Shown: one piece after another, positions 53,064 through 61,181 of the stretch
Position numbering within the stretch: position 1 is the first letter of the stretch
How the letters are laid out: each line of letters begins with the position of its first letter
Source: Umezawaea sp036375055
GTDB lineage: Bacteria; Actinomycetota; Actinomycetes; Mycobacteriales; Pseudonocardiaceae
Reading direction: 5' to 3'
Assembly (NCBI RefSeq): GCF_036375055.1
Contig: NZ_DASUSQ010000094.1
Location: forward strand, 61,214-125,213
Length of the DNA: 64,000 nt
Translations under genes and position numbers: made by a program
Notes under the pieces: generated by a model
What the model was told of the DNA's origin: nothing
Databases searched by the model: none
What the model saw: the letters and a program-made list of their open reading frames with translations, nothing else

Positions 53064-54065
53064 GTGCCGGTCACCATCAGGGACGTCGCACGCCAGGCCA
53101 GGGTGTCGGTGTCGACGGTGTCGCGGGCGATCAGCGCACCGGACCTGGTTCGAGCCGACACCAGGGAACGCGTGCTGGAAGTGGTGCGCGGACTGGGCTA
53201 CCAGCCCAACCCCGCCGCCAGGAGCCTGATCACCGGGCGCACCGGGAACCTGGGCATCGTCGTCCCGGACCTCGGCAACCCGTTCTTCCCGTCCGTGCTG
53301 CTCGGGGTGCAGGCCAGAGCGCGCGAGTCGGGCAACTCGGTGTTCTTCTGCGACAGCGGGCAGGACGGCGCGACCGAGGAGGAGCTGATCCGCACGATGG
53401 CCCGCCAGGTCGACGGCGTGGTCGTGTGCGCGTCGGCCCTCGACGACGAGACGCTGGCCGAGCTGTCGACGCTGACCACGATGGTGCTGGTCAACCGCGT
53501 GCTGCCCGGCGTGCCGTCGGTGCTGCTGGACAGCGCGGCGGGCATGGCCGCCGTCGTGGAGCACCTGGCGGCGCTGGGGCACCGGCACTGCGCGTACCTC
53601 AACGGCCCCGTGCGGGCCTGGTCGAACCAGTTCCGGCGCACCGGGCTGCGGGAGGCCGCGTGCCGCACCGGGATGTCCCTGCACGAACTGGGGCCCTACG
53701 AGCCGACGTTCCAGGGGGGCGCGCTGGGCGTCGACGCGGCGCTCGCGGCCGGGGTCACGGCGATCATCGCCTACAACGACCTCATGGCGCTGGGAGTCCT
53801 GACCAGACTCGCGGAACTCGCCGTGTCGGTGCCGGAGCGCGTCAGCGTCACCGGCTTCGACGACATCCTGTACGCCTCGATGTGCGGCCGCCCGCTCACG
53901 ACCGTGAGGATGCCCGCCGAACTCGCGGGCCGCGCCGCCGTCGAACTCCTGCTCGACCGGCTCGACAACGCCAACGGCACGGCGGAAGTGCTGCTGCGGG
54001 AACTTCCGACCACATTGGTCATCCGGGCTACCACCGCTCCCCCTGCCGGGCTAGCCCACCTCTGA
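53064..54065 (+). CDS. LacI family transcriptional regulator
   Basis: 333-aa repressor. HTH TIRDVARQARVSVSTVSRAI at the very N-terminus, hinge, then a ligand-binding domain (TGNLGIVVPDLGNPFFPSVL; VTGFDDILYASMCGRPLTTVRMP). GTG 53064 has GGAG 5 nt upstream; an ATG at 53037 would add nine residues. No sugar genes adjoin it on either side, so its target is elsewhere or it is an orphan. A TTGACG element at about 53006 may be part of its promoter. Confidence 0.92.
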   Translation: MPVTIRDVARQARVSVSTVSRAISAPDLVRADTRERVLEVVRGLGYQPNPAARSLITGRTGNLGIVVPDLGNPFFPSVLLGVQARARESGNSVFFCDSGQDGATEEELIRTMARQVDGVVVCASALDDETLAELSTLTTMVLVNRVLPGVPSVLLDSAAGMAAVVEHLAALGHRHCAYLNGPVRAWSNQFRRTGLREAACRTGMSLHELGPYEPTFQGGALGVDAALAAGVTAIIAYNDLMALGVLTRLAELAVSVPERVSVTGFDDILYASMCGRPLTTVRMPAELAGRAAVELLLDRLDNANGTAEVLLRELPTTLVIRATTAPPAGLAHL

Positions 54066-54147
54066 AGACCTCCGACCACCGTTCCCCGCTCCCGGACCCC
54101 GCCTCCGGGAGCGCCTCGGCGGGCAGCCGTGCGACTACGCTGCGTGC

Positions 54148-56142
54148 GTGACGTTCAGCGGGTTCGACCCGGAGCTGCTGGGACAACTCCGCACCAGCGG
54201 GGCGCTGCGCGAGCAGACCTACCTCCTGCAACGGGTGATCCGCTCGGTCGAACCCGCGACCCTGCTGAGCCAGCACTCCTCGACGCTGGCGGGCCTGGCC
54301 GCCGAACTGCCCCGCACCCACGCCGCGCTGCTGAGCTACAGCGTGCTCGGGCAGCCGAAGGGCAGGCTGCTCAAGTCGTTGTGCCTCAACGCGGCCGCCG
54401 CCGTGCAGCGCGCCACCACGGCCACCGGGCACCAGCCGCTGGTGCACTTCACGCACACGCTCGCGGAGGTCGTGGACTACGTCGGCGTCTACCGCGACGA
54501 CCGGCAGAGCCGGGAGGAGGCGGCGGCGTTCGCCGCCCGCCTGGACACGCTCATCGCCGAGCTGCCGAAGCTGCTGTGGACGCTGTTCGTGGACTCGTGG
54601 CACGCCACCGCGACCACGCCGGGCCGGTGGGCGCGGCTGGACCAGGTCAGCGACGAGGTGGCGTGCCTGGTGGCCGCGACCGACCGCGACCCCGACGCGC
54701 TCCAGCAGGAGCTGACGCACGCGCTGGCCAAGCACGGCGCCGACCCCGCCGCGATCTGGCAGGTCCTGCACCCGGACCTGGTGCGCCACCACGTGGCGTG
54801 CGTCGTGCACGGCGCGGGCGAGCTGTCCGGTCTGTCCGCCCTCGACCCGACTGCCCGCCAGTGGTCGGCCGGTCAGCCGGAGAAGCTCGGCTGGGGTCCG
54901 GCCCGCGACCGCCTGCGCCAGTTCCTGGCCACCGTCCCGGCGACGTCCACCACGTGCGTCGTGGCCGTCGACGTGGACGCCGTGGACAAGGCCAGCGCGG
55001 GCCGCCTCGCCCGCCGCCGCGTCACCGAGCTGCTGGACCAGTACGTCGCGGGCCACCGCCTGCTCACCATCTCCCTCGACCCGCGGATGCTGGTGACCCG
55101 CGCGGGCACCGTCCGCAGCGACGAGCTGACCCCGCGCCGGTCCACCGTGCAGCGCGCGTACCCGCTGGTGCAGCGCTGGCCGCGCGGCCTGCGCGAGGGC
55201 CTGCGCATGGCGCACCTTGCCCGCACCACCGACTCCCCGCTCACGGCCGCCGCGCTGTCGTGGGCGGCGCTGGAGGCGTGCGGCGTCAACGAGAAGGCGT
55301 CGCAGCTCGCGGGAGTCCTGTCGCTCCAGGCGATGCGGCAGCAGGTCGTCGAGGCGCACCAGCTCCTGCACCAGTCGGCGACGGCGTCGGCCAAGCACGC
55401 GCGCAGCCGGGTCGGCACCACGAACCGCCGCGTCCTGAGCCTGCGGCGCGCCGTCGACCGGTGCGCGCCCGACCACCCCGAGCACGCGCGGCTGCGCGCG
55501 GCGCTGCTCGCCGCCGACACCCGGCACAACGACGCCCTGAACCGCCAGGACGCGCTCACCGGGACCCTGCACGAACCGCTGGCCGTCGTGGGCCGGTACG
55601 CCACCCTCGACGACCACAGGTACCTGCTCGACGTGAACCGCTGGGTCGACGTGCTGCTCCCCGCCCGCCCCCACGACGACCCCGCGCTGCTCGACGCGCG
55701 GGTGGCCGTCCACGACCTGCTCCCCCACGTGGCGCCGCTCGCCGCCCGCCAGGTCACCGACTGGCAGGGCAGGCTCGCGTCCGCGGGCGACTGCGCGCGC
55801 TGGCTGGTGGTCACCCAGGAGCGGATGCGCTCCCTGCTGGACGCGCTCTACAGCGCCCGCAACCTGGCCCTGCACTCCGGGGTCTTCCAGGCCACGGGCG
55901 ACGTCGTGCTCGGCCTCGGCGGGCTCATGGTCGTCGACTTCACCCTGGAGGTCCTCGGCAACTGGTACCGCAACGCCACCGGTCCGGACGCCCACGCCTC
56001 GCCGCTGGAGGTCGTGCGGGAGCTGGCCGCCCGCCAGGAGGACCTGTGCGGCAAGCTCCGGGGCTCGCACGGCGCGGCGTTCCCGCTCAACGTCGAGTGG
56101 CTGACCAGCCCCAGCACCGAGGGCGCCTGGGACAGGGCCTGA
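54148..56142 (+). CDS. Large protein with C-terminal HEPN-like domain, unknown function
   Basis: 664-aa soluble protein without signal peptide or membrane helix. The C-terminal part resembles HEPN (ApeA-like) domains: a helix TAAALSWAALEACGV (LE at 375-376) and, 195 residues later, LLDALYSARNLALHSG, giving the R-N-x-x-x-H ribonuclease motif (R571, N572, H576). The N-terminal 300 residues, with QRVIRSVEPATLLSQHSSTLAGL and VAVDVDAVDKASAGRLARRRV, are not recognised. GTG start after TGCGTGC. It stands alone: 82 bp after the LacI gene and convergent with TetR. HEPN proteins of this size are often toxin or anti-phage RNases; that role is inferred only. Confidence 0.75.
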   Translation: MTFSGFDPELLGQLRTSGALREQTYLLQRVIRSVEPATLLSQHSSTLAGLAAELPRTHAALLSYSVLGQPKGRLLKSLCLNAAAAVQRATTATGHQPLVHFTHTLAEVVDYVGVYRDDRQSREEAAAFAARLDTLIAELPKLLWTLFVDSWHATATTPGRWARLDQVSDEVACLVAATDRDPDALQQELTHALAKHGADPAAIWQVLHPDLVRHHVACVVHGAGELSGLSALDPTARQWSAGQPEKLGWGPARDRLRQFLATVPATSTTCVVAVDVDAVDKASAGRLARRRVTELLDQYVAGHRLLTISLDPRMLVTRAGTVRSDELTPRRSTVQRAYPLVQRWPRGLREGLRMAHLARTTDSPLTAAALSWAALEACGVNEKASQLAGVLSLQAMRQQVVEAHQLLHQSATASAKHARSRVGTTNRRVLSLRRAVDRCAPDHPEHARLRAALLAADTRHNDALNRQDALTGTLHEPLAVVGRYATLDDHRYLLDVNRWVDVLLPARPHDDPALLDARVAVHDLLPHVAPLAARQVTDWQGRLASAGDCARWLVVTQERMRSLLDALYSARNLALHSGVFQATGDVVLGLGGLMVVDFTLEVLGNWYRNATGPDAHASPLEVVRELAARQEDLCGKLRGSHGAAFPLNVEWLTSPSTEGAWDRA

Positions 56143-56148
56143 CCGGGT

Positions 56149-56706
56149 TCAGGGCGCGGTCAGCCGCCGCACCGCGTCCACCACGGCGGCGCGGCGCTCC
56201 TCGCGGTCGGGGGCGAGCGCGTCGAACTCCGGGTTCATCGACGACCACGACGTGCTGACGGCCTGGACCAGCGCGAGCAGCGCGACGGGCGGGTGGTGGC
56301 GGGCCAGCACGCCGTCCTCCTGCGCCCGCGCCACCTCCTCCAGCCGCTGCCGGTTGACCTCGACCACGGCCTCCAGGTGGGCGCTGCCGGGCCGTTCCAG
56401 CCGGTACCAGACGGACAGCCGCCGGGCCGCGGGGTTGTCCTCGAAGTAGTCGTGCAGCCGTCCCGCGTAGCCGGGCAGGTCGGTCGCGTCGAACGGGACC
56501 CGCACCAGGAACTCGGCCACGTGGGCGGTGAACACCGCGTCGAACAGCAGGTCCTTGCTGCCGTAGTACGCGTACAGCATCGCCTTGTTGCAGCCCGCGA
56601 CCTCGGCGATGCGGTTCACCCGCGCGCCGGCGATCCCCAGTTCGGCGAACTCCGCCGTGGCGGCGTCCAGCAGCTTCTTCCTGGTGCGGTCAGCGTCTCG
56701 GATCAC
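56149..56706 (-). CDS. TetR family transcriptional regulator
   Basis: 185-aa repressor. HTH FAELGIAGARVNRIAEVAGCNKAMLYAYYGSKDLL is split over the canonical TetR_N domain; the C-terminal ligand domain ends in SSMNPEFDAL. GTG start 56706. It is divergent from an SDR gene, and two AACC...GGTT palindromes lie in the 95-bp intergenic region. Self-regulation and control of the SDR are expected. Confidence 0.93.
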   Translation of the reverse strand: MIRDADRTRKKLLDAATAEFAELGIAGARVNRIAEVAGCNKAMLYAYYGSKDLLFDAVFTAHVAEFLVRVPFDATDLPGYAGRLHDYFEDNPAARRLSVWYRLERPGSAHLEAVVEVNRQRLEEVARAQEDGVLARHHPPVALLALVQAVSTSWSSMNPEFDALAPDREERRAAVVDAVRRLTAP

Positions 56707-56720
56707 CCGACAAGGTTACC

Positions 56721-56736
56721 AACCAAACAGTCGGTT
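56721..56736. promoter_or_regulatory. TetR operator candidate, site 1
   Basis: AACCAAACAGTCGGTT: AACC and GGTT arms with an 8-bp centre, 14 bp from the TetR start. Confidence 0.55.
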
Positions 56737-56773
56737 GACAGCGGCGCCCACGCGGTGTTCCCTGGAAGTATCC

Positions 56774-56785
56774 AACCAGTCGGTT
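56774..56785. promoter_or_regulatory. TetR operator candidate, site 2
   Basis: AACCAGTCGGTT shares CCAACCA and AGTCGGTT with site 1; 16 bp upstream of the SDR start. Confidence 0.6.
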
Positions 56786-56801
56786 ACAAGAAGGGGCCAC
56801 C

Positions 56802-57632
56802 ATGCCCAAGACCTGGCTCGTCACCGGCAGCTCCCGCGGTCTAGGCCGGGAACTCGCGCGGGCGGCGCTCGACCACGGCGACACCGTGGTCGCCACGGCC
56901 CGCGACCCGAAGGACCTCGTCGACCTCACCGCGCGGTACGGCGAGCGGGTCCGCGCCGTGGCGCTGGACGTCACCGACCCGGTCGCGGCGCGGGCGGCCG
57001 TGCGGACCGCCGTGGAGGCGTTCGGCTCGCTCGACGTGGTCGCGAACAACGCGGGCTACGCGAACTCCGCCCCCATCGAGCACACGCCGGACGAGGACTT
57101 CCGCGCGCAGGTCGAGACGAACCTGTTCGGCGTGGTGACCGTGACCAGGGCCGCCCTGCCGGTGCTGCGCGAGCAGCGCTCCGGGCACTTCCTCCAGTTC
57201 TCCTCGATCGGCGGACGCGTGGGCGGCACCCCCGGCATGGGCGCCTACCAGGCCGCGAAGTACGCCGTGGAGGGCTTCTCCGAGGTCCTGCACAACGAGG
57301 TCGCGCCGTTCGGCGTCAAGGTGACGATCATCGAACCGGGCGCGTTCCGGACCGACTGGGGCGGGAGTTCGATGAGGATGGCGCCGGTCGACCCCGACTA
57401 CGAGTCGACCGTGGGGGCCGTCCACCGCTACCGGCTCGACGCCGACGGCAAGCAGGCGGGCGACCCCGCGAAGGCGGCCGGGGTCGTCGTCGGGATCACG
57501 ACCCTGCCCGACCCCCCGCTGCGCCTGCTGCTCGGCTCGGACGCCCTCCGGATCGCCGCCGAGTCCTCGGTGGCGAGGGCCGCGGAGGCGGAGGCCTGGG
57601 CGGGGACCAGCAGGTCGACCGACTACGCCTGA
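56802..57632 (+). CDS. SDR family oxidoreductase
   Basis: Classical short-chain dehydrogenase, 276 aa. Cofactor motif TGSSRGLGRE, the NNAG motif (ANNAGYANS), and the catalytic Y149-x-x-x-K153 in YQAAKYAVEG with the upstream serine in QFSSIGGR. The substrate is unknown. ATG with AAGGGG upstream. Expression is probably controlled by the divergent TetR. Confidence 0.94.
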   Translation: MPKTWLVTGSSRGLGRELARAALDHGDTVVATARDPKDLVDLTARYGERVRAVALDVTDPVAARAAVRTAVEAFGSLDVVANNAGYANSAPIEHTPDEDFRAQVETNLFGVVTVTRAALPVLREQRSGHFLQFSSIGGRVGGTPGMGAYQAAKYAVEGFSEVLHNEVAPFGVKVTIIEPGAFRTDWGGSSMRMAPVDPDYESTVGAVHRYRLDADGKQAGDPAKAAGVVVGITTLPDPPLRLLLGSDALRIAAESSVARAAEAEAWAGTSRSTDYA

Positions 57633-57721
57633 CGGGTGAAGTGTGACGTGGGCCATATCCGTTGCCGGACCTGGATTTCGCGCTTAGTTTGGTCTTACAC
57701 GAGGAAGGAGGTGGTCCGAAG

Positions 57722-57763
57722 TTGTATAGCTATAGGACTTTTCGTGAGGTGTCCGTCCGCTAG
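57722..57763 (+). CDS. 13-codon ORF with an exceptionally strong ribosome site
   Basis: TTG start preceded by AAGGAGGTG with ideal 8-nt spacing, among the best Shine-Dalgarno matches in the window. The encoded peptide is MYSYRTFREVSVR. The segment is AT-richer than its surroundings and contains the palindrome TATAGCTATA. It lies in the gap between SDR and udgX, with no other gene. It may be a genuine small protein, a leader peptide, or part of a structured RNA. The sequence looks conserved-like to me but I cannot place it. Confidence 0.45.
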   Translation: MYSYRTFREVSVR

Positions 57764-57905
57764 GACCGCCCGTTAGGGACCCTTTCCGGAGCGGCCTGGC
57801 GAGTTCCAGGCAGGCACCCGACCCCCGGCACCCCGAGCCCAGTCCAGCTCGGTCCGCACCTCGTGCGGGTAAACGGTCCGGGGGTCGTCCCATGTCCCGG
57901 CCCGA

Positions 57906-58529
57906 TCACAGCGCCGCGTGGACCGCCTCCAGGTCCCGCGCGAACTCCTCGAACGCGGCCTCGCGGTCGTCCGACCGCAGCACGGCGGACGGGTGCACGG
58001 TCGTGAGCACCGAGCACTCCCGGTCGCCGACGGTGGCCCGCTCCACCTCGCCCCGCCGTTCGCTCACCGAGAACGAGGGGCCCAGCAGGGCCTTGGCGGC
58101 CACGGCTCCCAGGCACACCACCAGTTCCGGCCGGACGGCCCGCACCTCGGCCGTCAACCACGGCAGGCAGGCCACCACCTCGCCGCGGGTGGGCTGCTGG
58201 TGGATGCGCCGCTCGCCCCGCTGCTCGAACCTGAAGTGCTTGACCGCGTTGGTGAAGTAGATCTCCGACCGCACCAGGCCGACGGCCTCCAGCGCGCGGT
58301 CCAGCAGCTTCCCGGCGGGTCCGACGAAGGGGTGTCCGGCGAGGTCCTCGCGGTCCCCCGGCTGCTCCCCCACCATCATCACGCGGGCCTTGGCGGGTCC
58401 TTCACCGAACACGACCCGCGTCGCGCCGACGTGCAGGTCGCACCCGCGGCACCCCTCCGCCGCACGACGCAGCGCCGCCAAGCCGCCCCTCTCGGGGACG
58501 AACTCGGCGGCGCCGCGGTGCGCTACCAC
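57906..58529 (-). CDS. UdgX-type uracil-DNA glycosylase
   Basis: Uracil-DNA glycosylase of the UdgX subfamily, 207 aa, with a 4Fe-4S cluster (CRGCDLH near residue 27-33). Motif VVFGEGPAKARVMMVGEQPGDREDLAG is the family start. The diagnostic loop appears as ERRIH with H110 in place of the KRRIH of UdgX, the histidine that forms a covalent bond with uracil-site DNA in the characterised mycobacterial enzyme. GTG 58529 lies 3 bp after the csbD stop with its ribosome site inside csbD, so the two are coupled and share the sigma-B-like promoter. Confidence 0.9.
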   Translation of the reverse strand: MVAHRGAAEFVPERGGLAALRRAAEGCRGCDLHVGATRVVFGEGPAKARVMMVGEQPGDREDLAGHPFVGPAGKLLDRALEAVGLVRSEIYFTNAVKHFRFEQRGERRIHQQPTRGEVVACLPWLTAEVRAVRPELVVCLGAVAAKALLGPSFSVSERRGEVERATVGDRECSVLTTVHPSAVLRSDDREAAFEEFARDLEAVHAAL

Positions 58530-58532
58530 GAC

Positions 58533-58709
58533 TCAGTCCTTGCGGAAGGCGTCCTTGACCTTCTCGCCCGCCTGCTTGAGCGAACCCTTGGCGCGCTCGG
58601 CGCGGCCCTCGGCCTGCCACTGCTCGTTGTCGGTGGCGTCCCCGACGGCTTCCTTGGCCCGACCCTTGAGCTCCTCGGCCTTGTTGCTGATCTTGTCGTC
58701 GGCACCCAT
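58533..58709 (-). CDS. CsbD family general-stress protein
   Basis: 58-aa hydrophilic stress protein of the CsbD family: KISNKAEELKGRAKEAVGD then a second similar helix AERAKGSLKQAGEKVKDAF. CsbD is a classic sigma-B regulon member. A promoter with perfect stress consensus ends 38 bp upstream of its ATG. It is followed by udgX. Confidence 0.92.
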   Translation of the reverse strand: MGADDKISNKAEELKGRAKEAVGDATDNEQWQAEGRAERAKGSLKQAGEKVKDAFRKD

Positions 58710-58747
58710 GACCGATCCTCTCCGTAGACGGTTGATCCGCGGCTCGG

Positions 58748-58772
58748 GTACCCGTGGCGACCGGAGGTAAAC
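58748..58772 (-). promoter_or_regulatory. Sigma-B-type stress promoter for csbD-udgX
   Basis: On the minus strand GTTT, 15 bp, GGGTAC: an exact match to the actinobacterial general-stress consensus (GTTT-N14-17-GGGTAY). The expected transcript start is about 30 bp before csbD. Confidence 0.8.
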
Positions 58773-58831
58773 AGCGATCGGCCGGTGTACTACGGTGATC
58801 GTTAGCGGTTGAAAAGCCAGCCGCAAGCCAT

Positions 58832-58858
58832 CGGGTGTCCTCCTGCGGAGGGCACCCG
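58832..58858. other. Long hairpin upstream of the ANTAR gene
   Basis: CGGGTGTCCTCC and GGAGGGCACCCG pair over 12 bp (one G-T) with loop TGC, 122 bp upstream of the ANTAR start and between divergent promoters. It may be a regulatory leader or terminator. Confidence 0.5.
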
Positions 58859-58980
58859 TGTCAGCGAGGGACGACGGCAGCGCGCCGGCGTCGCGCGGTG
58901 GGCTTGCCTGAGCTTTCCGCTGGCCGTCTCCCGCGTTCTGGCATGGCTTCCATGTCCCGACGTGTGAGAGGAGCCCGACC

Positions 58981-59481
58981 GTGGTCGGGGATAACGGTCA
59001 GGTGGATCCGCTGAGGGTGCGGATCGCCGGCCTTGAGGCTGAGGTCGCGGGCCTGCGCAAGGCGTTGCAGACCCGCACGGTGATCGGCCAGGCCACGGGC
59101 CTGATCGCGGCCGTCCAGGGCCTCACCCCGCAGCAGGGCTTCCAGCTGCTCGTCCGGATGTCGCAGCACCACAACGTGAAGCTCCACTCGATCGCGGTGA
59201 AGCTCGTCGACCTGGCGGGTGAGCTGGGGCCGCGGCAGGCCGTGCGGTCGGTGCACCTGCCCGTGGAGCCGCACGAGCGGGCCGAGGAGCCGCAGTGGCC
59301 CGGCGTCGACGTCGTGGAGGCCGCGCGCCAGCTCGTGGCCGCGCACGAGGCGGCGCACCGCGTGGACGGTGCGTCCGCCGACGTGCGAAGACAGCTGGCC
59401 GACGAGCTGACGCTGGCCGGTCAGCTGCTGGCGGAACGGCTCGCGGACGTGGGCTGGTTGGACGACGAACCGGTCGCCTGA
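58981..59481 (+). CDS. ANTAR domain transcription antitermination regulator
   Basis: 166-aa protein. A short coiled segment (VRIAGLEAEVAGLRKAL) leads into an ANTAR RNA-binding domain (RTVIGQATGLIAAVQGLTPQQGFQLLVRMSQHHN). There is no GAF or receiver domain in front, so the input signal is not evident. The C-terminal 80 residues are not recognised. GTG 58981 follows GAGAGGAG. Its last 61 bp overlap the convergent treZ 3' end. Confidence 0.88.
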   Translation: MVGDNGQVDPLRVRIAGLEAEVAGLRKALQTRTVIGQATGLIAAVQGLTPQQGFQLLVRMSQHHNVKLHSIAVKLVDLAGELGPRQAVRSVHLPVEPHERAEEPQWPGVDVVEAARQLVAAHEAAHRVDGASADVRRQLADELTLAGQLLAERLADVGWLDDEPVA

Positions 59482-61181
59482 ACGATCGCGAACGACTCGG
59501 CGGGCAGGCGGACGCCCTCGTCCACCAGCGCCACGTCGCCGGACGCGAGCAGCACCGAGCCACCGTCGACGTCCAGTGCCCGAGTGACCGCCGTGGCGCC
59601 GAGGTTGCACACCAGGCGCAGGTCACCGCGGCGCAGCACGAGCACGGTGTCCACCTGCTCGACGGCGAACTCGGCCAGCCGCGGGTCGGCCAGCTCCGGG
59701 TGGGCCCGGCGCAGCGCGATGAGCGACCGGTACAGGTCGAGCACCTCGCGGTGGCCGGGCTCGTCGACCTCGCTCCAGAGCAGCGTCGACCGCTCGACCG
59801 TCGCGGGGTCCATCGGGTCCGGCACCTCGGCCTCGCCCCAGCCGTGCGCGCCGAACTCGCGGCGCCTGCCGGTGCGGACCGCGTTCGCCAGCTCCGGGTC
59901 CGGGAAGGACGCGAAGAACTGCCACGGCGTGCTGGCGGCCCACTCCTCCCCCATGAACACCATCGGGGTGTACGGCGAGCAGAACACGATCGCCGCGCCG
60001 CAGGCCAGCAGGCCCGGCGACACCGTCGCGGACATCCGGTCGCCGGTGGCGCGGTTGCCGATCTGGTCGTGGTTCTGGAGGTACGCCAGGAACCGGTGGC
60101 CCGGCAGCACGCGGGTGTCGACCGGGCGGCCGTGCGTGCGGCCCCGGAACGACGACCACGTGCCCGCGTGGAAGAACGCCTCGCGCAGCGTGCGGCCGAG
60201 CGCGCCGGGTTCGGCGAAGTCGGCGTAGTAGCCGTGGGTCTCCCCCGTCAGGGCGACGTGCAGGCAGTGGTGCAGGTCGTCCGACCACTGCGCGTGCAGG
60301 CCGTAGCCGCCGCCCTCCCGCGCGGTCACGAGCTTGGCGTCGTTCAGGTCCGACTCGGCGATCAGCGTCAACGGCCGCCCGAGCCCCGCCGAGAGGGCGT
60401 CGACCTCGACGGCCAGCTCCTCCAGCAGGTGCGTCGCGCGGCGGTCGAGCAGCGCGTGCACGGCGTCGAGCCGCAGCCCGTCGACGTGGAAGTCCCGCAG
60501 CCAGCCCAGCGCGTTGTCGATCACGTACCGGCGGACCTCGTCCGAGCCGGGGCCGTCGAGGTTGAGGCCGGGGCCCCAGTCGTTCTGGCCCGCGAAGTAC
60601 GGGCCGAACCGGTCGAGGTACGCGCCGGAGGGCCCGAGGTGGTTGTAGACCACGTCGAGCAGCACGCCCAGACCCCTGCCGTGGCAGGCGTCCACGAACC
60701 GCTTGAACGCGTCCGGACCGCCGTAGGGCTCGTGCACCGCGCCCCACAGGACCCCGTCGTAGCCCCAGCCCGCGGTGCCGTCGAAGGAGTTCACCGGCAG
60801 CACCTCGACGAGCGTGACGCCGAGGTCGACCAGGTGGTCGAGCTTGCCGATGGCCGAGTCGAGCGTGCCCCCAGGGGTGAACGTGCCGACGTGCAGCTCG
60901 TAGATCACCCCACCCGGCAGCGCCCGCCCGGTCCAGCCGTCGTCGGTCCACCCGAACGCCGAGTGGTCGTACCGGCGCGACGGCCCGTGCACGCCTCCCG
61001 GCTGCCACAGCGAGCGCGGATCGGGCAGGGCGTCGTCGGAGTCGTCCAGCAGGAACGCGTAGTCGGTCCCGTCGACGGCGGCCGACCACCAGCCGTCGGG
61101 GGCCGCCGTCATGGCGTGCTCGACGCCGTCCACGCGCACGCGGACCCGCTCCGCGGCGGGAGCCCACACGGTGAAGGTCAC
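59421..61181 (-). CDS. treZ: Malto-oligosyltrehalose trehalohydrolase
   Basis: GH13 enzyme of 586 aa that releases trehalose from maltooligosyl-trehalose. An N-terminal beta-domain starts FTVWAPAAERVRVRVDG. The catalytic barrel has the nucleophile DGLRLDAVHAL, acid/base LIAESDLND and third acid YLQNHDQIGN. It overlaps treY by 4 bp (GTGA) and is the last gene of the treXYZ operon, whose product is a desiccation and osmotic protectant. Confidence 0.96.
   Translation of the reverse strand: MTFTVWAPAAERVRVRVDGVEHAMTAAPDGWWSAAVDGTDYAFLLDDSDDALPDPRSLWQPGGVHGPSRRYDHSAFGWTDDGWTGRALPGGVIYELHVGTFTPGGTLDSAIGKLDHLVDLGVTLVEVLPVNSFDGTAGWGYDGVLWGAVHEPYGGPDAFKRFVDACHGRGLGVLLDVVYNHLGPSGAYLDRFGPYFAGQNDWGPGLNLDGPGSDEVRRYVIDNALGWLRDFHVDGLRLDAVHALLDRRATHLLEELAVEVDALSAGLGRPLTLIAESDLNDAKLVTAREGGGYGLHAQWSDDLHHCLHVALTGETHGYYADFAEPGALGRTLREAFFHAGTWSSFRGRTHGRPVDTRVLPGHRFLAYLQNHDQIGNRATGDRMSATVSPGLLACGAAIVFCSPYTPMVFMGEEWAASTPWQFFASFPDPELANAVRTGRRREFGAHGWGEAEVPDPMDPATVERSTLLWSEVDEPGHREVLDLYRSLIALRRAHPELADPRLAEFAVEQVDTVLVLRRGDLRLVCNLGATAVTRALDVDGGSVLLASGDVALVDEGVRLPAESFAIVQATGSSSNQPTSASRSASS

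Noticed and set aside
57760..58161. Additional minus-strand gene between udgX and the 13-codon ORF
   Set aside because: Overlaps udgX out of frame and reads as Gly/Arg-rich noise.
58832..58858. Canonical ANTAR RNA target
   Set aside because: Only one hairpin with a 3-base loop instead of paired hairpins with conserved hexaloops.
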